The notes: a model not told the origin generated them from the letters alone. Shown: positions 35,614-44,761, numbered from the stretch's first letter. The stretch: 64,000 bases of DNA from JASSUD01 sp031963415 (GCA_031963415.1 JASSUI010000001.1:186001-250000), one strand, 5' to 3'. Made by a program: numbers and translations.

Positions 35614-36964
35614 GAGCCTGTCCTAAATTTTGTGTGTTCAGAAGTCATAGGATAATTAAGAGTTTAAAAAAGGCAACTATGACAAAACTAGACACAGGGT
35701 TACTGGATCAACTGCTAGCAGGAGTTGATCGCAAGGATCCTCAATCGTTATTCACTGAATCGGGGTTATTTGGTCAGCTTAAAAAAGCGTTGGCAGAGAG
35801 GATGCTGCAAGCTGAGTTAGTGCATCATCTAGACCAAGAACGAGCTTCAAAGGAAGGCAAGAAGAATCATAAGAATGGGCATAGTCAAAAGACGGTTCTC
35901 ACAGGTGATGAGAAACTGGAGCTATCAATACCGAGAGATCGATCGGGCAGCTTCGATCCCAAGCTAATTGCGAAGCATCAAAGACGGTTGCCGGGTTTTG
36001 ATGATAAAGTGATTTCGTTATATGCCAGAGGGTTAACCACGCGCGAGATTCAGGCTCATTTAACCGAGTTGTATGGCTTGGAGGTTTCGCCTGATCTGAT
36101 TTCAACGGTTACCTCAGGGGTGCTGGAGGAAGTTAAGGAATGGCAAAATCGGCCGTTAGAGTCGATGTATCCGTTGGTGTTTTTTGATGCGCTACGCGTG
36201 AAGATACGAGATGAAGGGAGCGTGAAAAACAAAGCGGTGTACTTGGCTTTAGGGATTAAAGCAGACGGTATCAAAGAAATTTTAGGCATCTGGGTTGAAC
36301 AAACGGAAGGCGCAAAATTCTGGCTGAGGGTGATGACTGAGCTGAAAAATCGAGGATTAGCTGATATCTTGATGGCCGTCGTTGATGGGCTCAAAGGATT
36401 CCCTGAAGCGATCACGGCTGTTTTTCCGCAAACGCAAATACAAACCTGCATCGTGCATTTAATCCGAAATAGCTTGGACTTTGTGAATTGGAAAGACCGT
36501 AAAGCGGTTGCTGCCGAACTCAAGACGATTTATCAAGCTACCACTGAAGAAGAAGCTGCACGGGCGTTAGATGCCTTTGCCCATAGCCCTTGGGGTGTTA
36601 AATATCCCCCCATTACCTCGATTTGGCAACGTCACTGGACAGAAGTGATTCCCTTTTTTGCTTACCCCATCGAGGTGCGTAAAATAGTTTACACCACCAA
36701 CGCGATTGAGAGTTTGCATATGCAGGTGCGTAAGGTGATTAAAAATCGAGGGCACTTCCCGAGCGACCAGGCCGCCATCAAACTAATTTATTTGGCCTTG
36801 CGAAATATCACGAAAAAATGGACCATGCCGCCTAGACACTGGCAAAGTGCAAAAGTCCAATTCGCTATCTTATTTGGTGAAAGATTTACTGCTTCTTTAA
36901 CATGAAGCAGTTTTAGTGCAGTGAAAGGGAATTGGCTTCTTCACACAAAGTTTCTGATAGGCTC
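35614..36964 (+). mobile_element. IS256-family insertion sequence
   Basis: 1351 bp with imperfect terminal inverted repeats starting GAGCCTGTCCTAAATTTTG at the left and GAGCCTATCAGAAACTTTG (complement of the right end). The transposase gene is intact. The 8 flanking bases differ (ACATGACA left, GGGGGGAG right), so no target duplication remains, which suggests a rearrangement after insertion. Confidence 0.85.
35679..36905 (+). CDS. IS256-family (mutator-type) transposase
   Basis: 408 residues from the ATG at 35679, which has AAGG six bases upstream; a longer reading from 35634 begins inside the terminal repeat. Family hallmarks: KNHKNGHSQKTV, RDRSGSFDPKLIAKHQRRL, FDDKVISLYARGLTTREI, FFDALRVKIRDEG (first catalytic D), VVDGLKGFPEAI (second D), and YTTNAIESLHMQVRKVIKNR (catalytic E). 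No stops. Probably active. Confidence 0.93.
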   Translation: MTKLDTGLLDQLLAGVDRKDPQSLFTESGLFGQLKKALAERMLQAELVHHLDQERASKEGKKNHKNGHSQKTVLTGDEKLELSIPRDRSGSFDPKLIAKHQRRLPGFDDKVISLYARGLTTREIQAHLTELYGLEVSPDLISTVTSGVLEEVKEWQNRPLESMYPLVFFDALRVKIRDEGSVKNKAVYLALGIKADGIKEILGIWVEQTEGAKFWLRVMTELKNRGLADILMAVVDGLKGFPEAITAVFPQTQIQTCIVHLIRNSLDFVNWKDRKAVAAELKTIYQATTEEEAARALDAFAHSPWGVKYPPITSIWQRHWTEVIPFFAYPIEVRKIVYTTNAIESLHMQVRKVIKNRGHFPSDQAAIKLIYLALRNITKKWTMPPRHWQSAKVQFAILFGERFTASLT

Positions 36965-37074
36965 GGGGGGAGTATTGGAGTGACAGCGAACAAGATAAAA
37001 GGCCGATTCTCTGCCATTTATCTATAAAAATTTTATGTTCATGCAAGCTCCGCGGAATACTTTACGCAATTTCC

Positions 37075-37572
37075 TCACAATAACCTCTCATACTCTGCCA
37101 GCACAGCACGCAAACGGCTCAAGACCGCAGAACGTTGTCGCAGCAACATATATTTATCCTCAATCGGCTTTATAAGAATTTTTTCCCATTCGTTAGCATT
37201 AACAAAAGCGCTCTCAGGGTAGCGCATAGCGTGTCGACCTTTGCGAATATGAATGGAGTAAGGTTTTTTATGAATAAAGCGATTGCGATACCAAGTGGCT
37301 TGAAGCGAGTTGTTTATGAGTCTTACTCGCGTGCCAAATTTCCCCTGCTCTAGCTTGCTACCGTTAACACGTTGATATTGATTTTCAGCCCAAAAGTTAT
37401 CGGCCTCTTTCTGTGCTTCTACCACTAACCGTTGAAGTTCTTCTTCAGCTAGCGCCTTCATTTGTTCAAGACAATCGTGTGTTGCTGTAGCTAGTTGCTG
37501 GTTTGTGATCTGCTGACGCGCGGCGATCGCCTTTGCCTCCATGAGTGCTGCCCAATCTCTATTTATTTCCAC
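37075..37572 (-). CDS. mobI: MobI-like mobilization protein, intact copy
   Basis: 165 residues if started at GTG 37572, the position matching the ATG of the broken copy; a longer ATG reading from 37650 begins inside the oriT-like repeats and is less likely. Contains LAEEELQRLVVEAQKEADNF, RVRLINNSLQATWYRNRF, KKPYSIHIRKGRH, and a C-terminal helix LLRQRSAVLSRLRAVLAEYE, consistent with MobI of SXT/R391 ICEs and IncA/C plasmids, an auxiliary protein needed for oriT processing by the MobH relaxase encoded just downstream on the other strand. Family assignment is from overall pattern and context, not from a catalytic motif. Confidence 0.65.
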   Translation of the reverse strand: MEINRDWAALMEAKAIAARQQITNQQLATATHDCLEQMKALAEEELQRLVVEAQKEADNFWAENQYQRVNGSKLEQGKFGTRVRLINNSLQATWYRNRFIHKKPYSIHIRKGRHAMRYPESAFVNANEWEKILIKPIEDKYMLLRQRSAVLSRLRAVLAEYERLL

Positions 37573-37670
37573 TCTATTATCCACAGTGATATAGCACCCT
37601 CCTCTACACCACATACCTATCCTCTGTGGAACATGCTCAGTCTGTGACACATAGGGGGAACATACCTAGA
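37093..37670. repeat. mobI-oriT duplication, right copy
   Basis: Direct repeat of 18493-19069, about 90% identical, including the 29-base-period direct repeats upstream of mobI. This copy is intact in coding sense. Confidence 0.85.
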
Positions 37671-37690
37671 TGAGTTCCTTGCTTTAGTCA
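37573..37690. other. Candidate origin of transfer upstream of intact mobI
   Basis: GGAACATGCTCAG at 37628-37640 and GGAACATACCTAG at 37657-37669, same 29-base spacing as at 19028-19069. It sits between divergent mobI and traI, as expected for oriT of SXT-like elements. No experiment or nick-site match supports it yet. Confidence 0.4.
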
Positions 37691-37816
37691 CGAAGATAAC
37701 CGTTTTCGTCGATTACCTATCACGCTGTAAAGGTTGCCAGCACAGCACGTTACGTTCATTACTCAAGCTTGTGTGCGGGTATCGTCACGGGCATGCAAGC
37801 TGTTTCTTAAGGACAC

Positions 37817-39994
37817 GTGGTGCCAAGGAGCCATTTTTTTACAAAACCAGTCGGAAGCTTTCTCAGTATTGGAGGGGCCATTGAGCAGCTATGGCATCGC
37901 CTTCGCAGTCTTTGGTATAGAAAATCCCCTCCCTCCGCAGATTGCTTATTACCCAAGGCGATTGATTTATCTGAGATTCCACGTTACCCACCGTTTTCTG
38001 AAGGGCTGCCTGTTACTCCAGTTGAAGCGATATTGGCTAGCCAACAGGAGCTGGTTGAACGTTTGCGAGCAACGCTTGGATTGAAGTTAGAAGAATTTGA
38101 TCAATGGGTGTTACCTGTCTTGCGGCGTTACGCTGCCTTTGTGCATCTTTTGCCTGCGTCTGAGCACCACCACCATAGAGGTGCAGGAGGGTTATGGCGT
38201 CATAGCTTAGAGGTGGCTGTTGGCGCAGCGCAGGCTTCTGAGGCGATGATGTTCTCAACACATGAGGCACCGCGGTTACGTCGAGAATTAGAGCCGCGCT
38301 GGCGGTTAGCGGCCTGTTTCGCGGGACTGTTACACGATGCGGGTAAACCGCTTTCTGACCTCACCATGACAGACCGAGTGGGAGAGCAGATATGGAATCC
38401 CTATTTTGAGGATTTAACTGAATGGGCGGCACGGCATGGAATTAAGCGTTATTGGATTCAATGGCCGACCCGCCAGCACAAGCGCCATCAAGTATTCGCC
38501 GTGCTGTGTGTGAATCGTTTATTGCCGCAGGCAACGACCGCTTATCTCTCTGCTTTTGGCCCTCAACCTGTCGCTGGCTTATTAGAAGCCTTGACGGGGC
38601 AAGCTGTGGATCAACCATTGAGCCAGCTTGTACAGCAAGCCGATCAGGCAAGTGTTTCACAAGATTTAAAGCGCAATGGCTTAGGAACGACGATAGAGGA
38701 GTATGTTCTTGGTGCCATTCGGCGTTTTGTGCATTCGGGTCATTGGCGCGTCAATGTGACTGATGCTAAAGTGTGGCATTTAAAACAAGGGATTTTTCTC
38801 GATTGGGGACGCGGGTTTCCCGATTTACTCGCGCTTATCCGACAAGATCAAGTACCAGGTGTACCGCAGGAGTTAGATCGGTTAGCAGATTTTTTAATTG
38901 AGCGTGGTGTGGCACAACCCTCATGGATTGAAGACGCACAAGGAGGTCGCGCTGGACGTTATTGGCAAGTCCACCTACCCACGCAATCAACCAGTGATTC
39001 TTCTACGAAACCGTGGTTATTACGTTTAACGGCGCCGGAATGGATTTTTATCACGAAGGCACCGACTCCCTTGGAGGGACAAATATTACAAAGCATTAAG
39101 AAAGAGCAGGAGATAAAGGATTGCCAGCAGAAAGATGTTGAGAAGCAGAAAGCGCCTCCCACCACAACGTCACGGTCAGCTTTATCGTCAGCAATACCTG
39201 ATGAAATAAAGCAAGAGCCAATAACCTATACGCCTACTAGTGCCTGCGAAGCGTTATCAGTACGACTTGATGATTACGGAGCAGCAACGCCGTTACTACG
39301 AGCAGCGATTGAGCCTTTGCTAGCCGGACATCAGCCTCGTGGCGCTATGATCGATCAGTTAGATAGGCATATTGTTATACCGTACCCTGAAGGGGCGCGG
39401 CAATTAGGCGAGCCTACCCAGGTAATGACGACTCTCTTTGAGTCAGGCGCAATTAAGCCTGATTTGATGAGTCCAGACCGTAAAGTACAGACTATCCAAG
39501 GGAAAAAAGTCTTGGTGTTGGCAGAGGCTTTATCAGAAGCGATTATTAACGCGCTCAACGAAGCCAAGCAGAGCGCTGCTTGGCCCAAAATAGCACCTGT
39601 ACCGCCATCTGCAAGTGCTAAAAATAAAAAGACACAATCAGAGGAAAACTCTTCCACGGCAGCCTCTACCGATCTTAATCACGTGCCACGCGCTTTCGGC
39701 GCTTCACCTGCTACCGTCCAAACGCTCACGCCAACGTCTTCTTCTATCACGCCAGAACAGGCAATTGAGAAACTCTTTGAAATGATACGCACGGGCAAAG
39801 GCCCGTGGCTGGTCTCTCCTGTCATCCAAGAAAACGGTCAATGGATAACGGATGCACGCTGCCTGGAGCAATTGGCAAAAGCGCACCCCAATTTCAGTTT
39901 GCCTTTGTTACGCCTAACTTTACGTAACTTAGAAAAAAATCGAGTACGCCTAGAAGGAGGAAAGCTTATTTTGGAGGCTGTGCCGAATGGCTAA
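37817..39994 (+). CDS. traI: MobH-family conjugative relaxase TraI
   Basis: 725 residues, the size of SXT TraI. The N-terminal TraI_2 domain has the histidine-rich HEHHHHRGAGG-type motif (SEHHHHRGAGGLWRHSLEVA) and the HD box LLHDAGKPLSDLT, which bind metal and define MobH relaxases. A variable linker (about 430-620) precedes a C-terminal winged-helix-like domain (TPEQAIEKLFEMIRTGKGPW). It nicks oriT and pilots the strand. Start is GTG 37817 with AAGGA five bases upstream. It overlaps traD by 8 bases. It appears intact. Confidence 0.88.
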   Translation: MVPRSHFFTKPVGSFLSIGGAIEQLWHRLRSLWYRKSPPSADCLLPKAIDLSEIPRYPPFSEGLPVTPVEAILASQQELVERLRATLGLKLEEFDQWVLPVLRRYAAFVHLLPASEHHHHRGAGGLWRHSLEVAVGAAQASEAMMFSTHEAPRLRRELEPRWRLAACFAGLLHDAGKPLSDLTMTDRVGEQIWNPYFEDLTEWAARHGIKRYWIQWPTRQHKRHQVFAVLCVNRLLPQATTAYLSAFGPQPVAGLLEALTGQAVDQPLSQLVQQADQASVSQDLKRNGLGTTIEEYVLGAIRRFVHSGHWRVNVTDAKVWHLKQGIFLDWGRGFPDLLALIRQDQVPGVPQELDRLADFLIERGVAQPSWIEDAQGGRAGRYWQVHLPTQSTSDSSTKPWLLRLTAPEWIFITKAPTPLEGQILQSIKKEQEIKDCQQKDVEKQKAPPTTTSRSALSSAIPDEIKQEPITYTPTSACEALSVRLDDYGAATPLLRAAIEPLLAGHQPRGAMIDQLDRHIVIPYPEGARQLGEPTQVMTTLFESGAIKPDLMSPDRKVQTIQGKKVLVLAEALSEAIINALNEAKQSAAWPKIAPVPPSASAKNKKTQSEENSSTAASTDLNHVPRAFGASPATVQTLTPTSSSITPEQAIEKLFEMIRTGKGPWLVSPVIQENGQWITDARCLEQLAKAHPNFSLPLLRLTLRNLEKNRVRLEGGKLILEAVPNG

Positions 39995-41858
39995 AGTATT
40001 CGACCCGACTACCTACGATTTAGCCTTTCGACCTAACTATGAGGCTTACGCACTCGCAGGGTGGGTCATCGCGGCGATGACGGCGGCGGTTTCCCAAGCC
40101 AACAGCGCTTTGCCACTCGGCCCATTTTATTGGCTGATAGGATTGTGCAGCATGATGGCATTACGTTGGCTGCCTGGCACTATTCGTATCGCTCGACTGC
40201 GTCGCGGGCTGCGAGGCCGCCCAGCGACACAGATCACATTGAGAGCGCTTTATCAGAAGCAAGTTGAACGACCAGATTCTCTTTGGCTAGGTTATGGCTT
40301 TGCTTGGGAACACCGACACACTCAACGGGTGTTTGAAATTTTAAAACGCGATCCCTCGCGCATCGTCAAACAAAAAGACACGTCTACACTCGGTCAGCCT
40401 TGGATTCATGGCGTAGAAAGCCACGAAACGCAGCAATATCAGCACTTATCGCACACGGCAGGACATACCCTTATTCTCGGCACCACGGGCGCGGGCAAAA
40501 CCCGTCTCTTCGATTTGTTAATCGCTCAAGCTATTTTACGGGGTGAAGCTGTCATTATTCTCGACCCTAAAGGCGATCATGAATTGTGTGAGAACGCCAG
40601 GGGGATTTGCGAAGCAATGGGACAGCCTGAGCGTTTTGTTTATTTTCATCCGGCTTTCCCTGAACGTAGTGTTCGCCTCGATCCTTTGCGCCATTTCGGG
40701 CAAGTCAGTGAAATTGCCAGTCGTTTAGCGGCGCTTATTCCCTCAGAAACGGGTTCCGATCCGTTTAAGTCATTCGGTTGGCAAGCGCTAAACAATATCG
40801 CTCAAGGTTTGGTGCTGGTATCGAAGCGCCCTAATTTAGTCCGTCTGCGTCGCTTCTTAGAGGGAGGCACAGCAAGCTTAGTCGAGCAAGCGATCATTGC
40901 TTATGGTGAAAAGGTGTTGCCCGATTGGCAAACCAGAGTGAGGTCATGGCTTGAGCGTACAAGACGCAGTAGCCAGGATAAAGCGATGGCTTTAACGCAT
41001 TTTTATTACGAAGCAATTCAGCCTTTGTATCCCAATCCTGACCTAGAAGGATTGCTTTCGATGTTCCAGCATGACGGCACCCATTTCTCCAAGATGGTAG
41101 CGTCCTTACTGCCGATTATGAATATGCTGACCTCCGGTGAGTTGGGGTCATTGCTCTCACCCGATCCGCATGATCCTGATGATTTTCGGCCTATTACCGA
41201 TACCGCCAAAATTGCTCGTAATGGCCAAGTTGCTTATATAGGGTTGAATATGTTGAGCAATCCGGTGGTGGGTAGCGCTATCGGCTCTTTGTTTTTGTCT
41301 GACCTCGCTGCGGTAGCGGGAGACCGCTATAACTATGAAATTTCCCATACGTCGATCAATCTGCTGATCGATGAAGCGGCTGATGCGATTAATGATCCCT
41401 GTATCCAATTGCTGAACAAAGGGCGAGGTGCAGGCTTGCGGTTATGGCTAGCGACGCAAACGATCTCTGACCTTATTGCTCGCTTAGGTAACGAACATAA
41501 GGCGTATCAAGTGCTTGGCAATATGAATACGCGCATTGCGTTGCGTATCTTGGATCAAAAAACACAAGAATATATGACATTGGGCCATCCAAAAACGCGC
41601 CTCAACTACGTCATGTGTACACAAAGCCAGACTGTTAAAGGTGAAACACCTGTACTAGCTAGTAGTAGTCAAACGGAGCAGCTTAAAGAAGAAGAGGCAG
41701 AGTTATTTCCGTCGGCTTTATTGGGGATGCTGCCTAATTTTGAATATCTCGCCACGCTTGCTGGTGGCCAGATTATTAAAGGACGTGTGCCAATATTAAA
41801 CGTAACTGACGATGATATGGCCTACTTCACTAAGAAAAGGACTGAGGCAACCCATTGA
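39987..41858 (+). CDS. traD: Conjugative coupling ATPase TraD
   Basis: 623 residues, SXT/TOL-type TraD. Two N-terminal membrane segments (about 22-65: ALAGWVIAAMTAAVS and PFYWLIGLCSMMALRW), Walker A GTTGAGKTRLF near 168, Walker B INLLIDEAADAIN near 455, and the arginine-containing LATQTISDLIARLG. It brings the relaxase-DNA complex to the type IV secretion channel. It overlaps traI upstream and the DUF4400 gene downstream, forming one operon. The family normally serves a full transfer system, which is not present in this window. Confidence 0.9.
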   Translation: MAKVFDPTTYDLAFRPNYEAYALAGWVIAAMTAAVSQANSALPLGPFYWLIGLCSMMALRWLPGTIRIARLRRGLRGRPATQITLRALYQKQVERPDSLWLGYGFAWEHRHTQRVFEILKRDPSRIVKQKDTSTLGQPWIHGVESHETQQYQHLSHTAGHTLILGTTGAGKTRLFDLLIAQAILRGEAVIILDPKGDHELCENARGICEAMGQPERFVYFHPAFPERSVRLDPLRHFGQVSEIASRLAALIPSETGSDPFKSFGWQALNNIAQGLVLVSKRPNLVRLRRFLEGGTASLVEQAIIAYGEKVLPDWQTRVRSWLERTRRSSQDKAMALTHFYYEAIQPLYPNPDLEGLLSMFQHDGTHFSKMVASLLPIMNMLTSGELGSLLSPDPHDPDDFRPITDTAKIARNGQVAYIGLNMLSNPVVGSAIGSLFLSDLAAVAGDRYNYEISHTSINLLIDEAADAINDPCIQLLNKGRGAGLRLWLATQTISDLIARLGNEHKAYQVLGNMNTRIALRILDQKTQEYMTLGHPKTRLNYVMCTQSQTVKGETPVLASSSQTEQLKEEEAELFPSALLGMLPNFEYLATLAGGQIIKGRVPILNVTDDDMAYFTKKRTEATH

Positions 41859-42496
41859 AGAAAGAGCAATTGTCGTGGAGCAGTAAGCTATTGTGGTTAT
41901 TTTTAATAGAGTTGCTTGTTTTAGCCTTGTTGGTGCCAACATATTGGATCGACACGGCGCGTAAGCGGGAAATGCAGCGCATAGAGCAGCGATTAGGAGC
42001 CAACACGCGGCAGTGGGCCATGCAAAAAGCGCAAGGTTGGTTTCAAGCGAGCTTTGTGGATTCTGGTTTTTACCAAACGGTGCATCATCTATTGATCCCG
42101 ACGGAGCAAGAAAGGCAACGATCCAAAGGATTGGAAGATTTTGGGCAAGGGTTATTTAATTGGCTATCTATTCGTCTAGATGCGTTAATACACCTCCTCT
42201 ACCAATTTTATATTCGCCTTGCTCTTTTAAGCTTGTGGTGGCCTTACCTGCTTTTAGTCGGGATACCGGCTATTTGGGAAGGTTTCATGGTGCGGCGTAT
42301 TAAGCGCACGAATTTTGATTATGTGAGTCCGGTGCTTCATCACTATAGTATCCGAGGCATCACGCTACTTGGGGCTGGAGTGTTAATGGTCTGGCTTGCC
42401 CCGATTAAGCTAGAGCCAATGTTGATTCCTGCCATCATGATGATTAGTTGCTTGCTAGCCGGATTAGCGTTGGGGAATATTCAGAAGCGGATTTAG
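41855..42496 (+). CDS. ICE membrane protein (DUF4400/PFL_4697 type)
   Basis: 213 residues starting at TTG 41855 that overlaps the traD stop. Four or so hydrophobic segments (WLFLIELLVLALLVPTYWI, LLSLWWPYLLLVGIPAIWEG, ITLLGAGVLMVWLA, AIMMISCLLAGLALG) and the central GFMVRRIKRTNFDYVSPVLHH motif are typical of the protein that follows traD in SXT- and PFGI-type ICEs. Its exact role in transfer is not known. It is the last gene of the transfer operon here. Confidence 0.8.
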   Translation: MKKEQLSWSSKLLWLFLIELLVLALLVPTYWIDTARKREMQRIEQRLGANTRQWAMQKAQGWFQASFVDSGFYQTVHHLLIPTEQERQRSKGLEDFGQGLFNWLSIRLDALIHLLYQFYIRLALLSLWWPYLLLVGIPAIWEGFMVRRIKRTNFDYVSPVLHHYSIRGITLLGAGVLMVWLAPIKLEPMLIPAIMMISCLLAGLALGNIQKRI

Positions 42497-42862
42497 AAGG
42501 CAATAAGCCTATTTGCCAAGAAATTGTTCAATCCCAAAAAAGCTTTATCTTAGATATGGTTAGGAGAAATCAAAGGGACTTTTCAAAAGGGTTATGCACA
42601 GATTCCGGGGATAATTCCGGAGTTTGGTGGGGCGTATGAAAAGAATTCCTTACGCAAATCTTAGCGCTATGGATTCATCATTCTGCTTCTTCTGGTTCTT
42701 GTTTTTTCAAAATCCTAGCATCAACAACTCCAATTGTCGTTGCCTTAAAAGCCAGTCTAAGGGAATAGAGCAGGCATAATACTGAAAAAAATTTTAGAAA
42801 TATTCGATATCGCGCAAAAATGCATAAGCGTAACGGCGAGTTAAGAGATGTTGTATGCGTTT
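42497..42862. other. Gene-poor region after the transfer operon
   Basis: About 365 bases with no credible gene. In complete elements further ICE genes for the secretion channel would follow; nothing of them is recognisable here. Confidence 0.5.
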
Positions 42863-42899
42863 AAGTTAGAAAGCCCGTAAGTTGCGGGCTTTCTAACTT
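42863..42899. terminator. Strong bidirectional terminator
   Basis: Perfect 15-bp stem: AAGTTAGAAAGCCCG (42863-42877) and its complement at 42885-42899, 7-base loop, A-rich left arm and T-rich right arm. It lies between the transfer operon and the convergent 107-aa gene and can serve both. Confidence 0.85.
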
Positions 42900-42927
42900 T
42901 TCCCTGATGTCGAATAGAAAATATTTT

Positions 42928-43251
42928 TTACTGCTCAATCTCTGAGATGAAGCGCCGAGCAGCGACTTCTCCCAAGTTAAACAAGTATTCCATCGTGGTT
43001 GGTGAAAGCGAGGAATCTTCTTCAGTGCTGTTATTGGTCAAATCTTGATTGTTACGTGCAAGCTTGCAGAGTGTTCCAAGCCCCCCAATGATTTTATAGG
43101 CATCTTCTAAATGGTTAACGATAGAAGATAAACCAGCATCTTGGGCCGCGGCGTGAACCTGCTCGTCAAAAATATTATGTTCAAACTCGAGAGCGTGCGG
43201 GTTATTAAGTAGGAGGGATTGATCGTGATTGAAATCGTTAGAATCAGCCAT
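42928..43251 (-). CDS. Hypothetical protein, 107 aa
   Basis: Not recognised. From ATG 43251 (GGGAGGG seven bases upstream; preferred over 43269) it reads MADSNDFNHDQSLLLNNPHA and ends with TMEYLFNLGEVAARRFISEI. Acidic, helical, soluble, with a central hydrophobic patch (YKIIGGLGTLCKLAR). Its start overlaps the end of a 43-codon frame, suggesting coupled translation. Ends 29 bases before a strong terminator. Confidence 0.6.
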   Translation of the reverse strand: MADSNDFNHDQSLLLNNPHALEFEHNIFDEQVHAAAQDAGLSSIVNHLEDAYKIIGGLGTLCKLARNNQDLTNNSTEEDSSLSPTTMEYLFNLGEVAARRFISEIEQ

Positions 43252-43375
43252 GATAGGCCCTCCCATCATGCTGGCGATATTGATTTTTGCTTTTAACTTG
43301 GCAGATGTGAGAACAACATTGTTCTAGAAAATTAGCACGCGACTGTGCGAGTGCCGTATCATAGATATTAGCCAT
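43244..43375 (-). CDS. Small ORF, 43 aa, upstream of 107-aa gene
   Basis: From ATG 43375, with a strong AGAGGTG eight bases upstream, it encodes MANIYDTALAQSRANFLEQC and ends in a TGA that overlaps the start of the next gene. It contains the ribosome site of that gene. It may be a real small protein or a leader peptide that controls its neighbour. The first residues resemble the N-terminus of some acyl-CoA ligases, but the match is too short to mean much. Confidence 0.45.
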   Translation of the reverse strand: MANIYDTALAQSRANFLEQCCSHICQVKSKNQYRQHDGRAYHG

Positions 43376-43496
43376 GATTCACCTCTGTGTTAGGTGGGTT
43401 ATGGTTAGGCTCTGCTTAGTGTTGACGCACTTTGCAGGGCCGCCTTTTTTAGGGTAACTTCTTTCGAATGATGAGTTGTAGCTTACCGTACATTAG

Positions 43497-43787
43497 CTAA
43501 GTTACAACAGGATCTATCCACGACAAATCATCTTTATGGTGCACCTCCCACATATCATAAGCGTTTTGCATACGTATTAATGTTGCATCGTCAGCGCCGA
43601 GGAGCTTACCGAGTCTAGCGGCATTCTCTACACTGAGACGAAGTTTGGCATTGAATAAGAGTGAAATGGTGTTACGCGATGTGCGGATACGTTTTGCTAT
43701 TTCTAATTGTGATAGGCTGACGCCAGGCAATACGACATCGTTCAAAAATAGGCCGGGGTGAGTAGGTTTTCTATTCTTCGGCTTCAT
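43497..43787 (-). CDS. higA: HigA-type antitoxin
   Basis: 96 residues from ATG 43787, which overlaps the toxin stop as TAATG. It starts KPKNRKPTHPGLFLNDVVLP and has the XRE helix-turn-helix SQLEIAKRIRTSRNTISLLFNAKLRLSVE, the VapI/HigA signature. It neutralises the toxin encoded just upstream and represses the pair. Toxin-first order is typical of higBA. Confidence 0.88.
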   Translation of the reverse strand: MKPKNRKPTHPGLFLNDVVLPGVSLSQLEIAKRIRTSRNTISLLFNAKLRLSVENAARLGKLLGADDATLIRMQNAYDMWEVHHKDDLSWIDPVVT

Positions 43788-44065
43788 TAAGAGCAATCCT
43801 CTATGTCAAGCGAAACAAAGCTTGCACCATCGAATTCAAAAATTAAATACGACGTATCTGTGACACGCATCCTGTATTTGTGCTTCTTACCGCCTTTTAT
43901 GCGATGAAAACCTGTGCCTGGAATAGCCAGATCATCCAGCTCGTGGGAGGCTTCCATGAAGTCTAACAACTCCAAAACTCTGACTTCATGTGTCTTAGGC
44001 AATCCCATTGTCAGACCAGTATGATAAAGCGTCTCGAGGCCCTTGCTTTTAAAAGACTTAATCAT
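43787..44065 (-). CDS. higB: HigB/RelE-type toxin
   Basis: 92 residues: IKSFKSKGLETLYHTG at the start and GFHRIKGGKKHKYRMRVTDTSYLIFEFD, the pattern of HigB mRNA interferases of the RelE/ParE fold that cut mRNA on the ribosome. First gene of the higBA pair, overlapping higA by one base. No frameshift. Confidence 0.85.
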   Translation of the reverse strand: MIKSFKSKGLETLYHTGLTMGLPKTHEVRVLELLDFMEASHELDDLAIPGTGFHRIKGGKKHKYRMRVTDTSYLIFEFDGASFVSLDIEDCS

Positions 44066-44462
44066 GGATAAATGTAGGGTTATGTGGTGCTTTAGTCAAG
44101 CTTTATTGTGCAATTCAGTGCCGCTTAATGCTGGATCCGCATCAATCCTTGGGACAGGTCTCTATACGAGGTAAACCAACAGAAAGCAGACGGCCGCTCC
44201 GATTAACATGCATAGTGTAAATCCTTATCAAATTTCTATCATTCGGGCAGGACCTGCGCCCTTCTGCTCTTGAGTAGCCACAAAAGCACACCTTTGCCTT
44301 TACTTTCAGAGCAGAACAAGACCGCCATCTCAAAAATGGTCATAAAGAGGTACCTCCAAAAATAATACGACAATCCCAGCAATAGCGAGAAATGGATCAG
44401 ATGGCATGTGACTTTGTGCTCATCCTTTATATCGCCGCACAAAAATGATGTAGCACAAAAGT

Positions 44463-44485
44463 GAGATATGTGATGCATGTATCTC
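44463..44485. promoter_or_regulatory. Imperfect palindrome upstream of pemI
   Basis: GAGATATG-TGATGCA-TGTATCTC, 8 of 11 positions symmetric, 27 bases before the antitoxin start. Position fits an autoregulatory operator. Confidence 0.45.
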
Positions 44486-44512
44486 ATATCTAAATTGAGC
44501 GAGAGTATTGCT

Positions 44513-44761
44513 ATGATTACTGTCAACGTTCGTAAGCAAGGTGGTGCAGCAGTGAAAATGCTTAATATCGAAGTGGGTGCCAAGTTAGAGCTTGACGTTG
44601 TCAAGGACGCTTTCACTGCCAGGCCAGTTTCTAAACATTTACGTAAGCGGTATTCGCTGCATGAGCTGCTAAGAGGCATGACGTCAGAGCAAATGGGGCG
44701 ACTCAACGAGCAAATTGAATGGGCGTGCGAGGGCGAATCCGTTGGGCGTGAATGTTTATGA
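44513..44761 (+). CDS. pemI: PemI/MazE-type antitoxin
   Basis: 82 residues from ATG 44513. Starts MITVNVRKQGGAAVKMLNIE, the AbrB-like swapped-hairpin DNA-binding fold, and ends with the toxin-wrapping segment RYSLHELLRGMTSEQ...EWACEGESVGREC. It overlaps the toxin gene as ATGA. A longer reading from 44477 has no ribosome site. Confidence 0.8.
   Translation: MITVNVRKQGGAAVKMLNIEVGAKLELDVVKDAFTARPVSKHLRKRYSLHELLRGMTSEQMGRLNEQIEWACEGESVGRECL

Noticed and set aside
35606..36972. Target duplication of the IS256 element
   Set aside because: The eight bases on the two sides differ.
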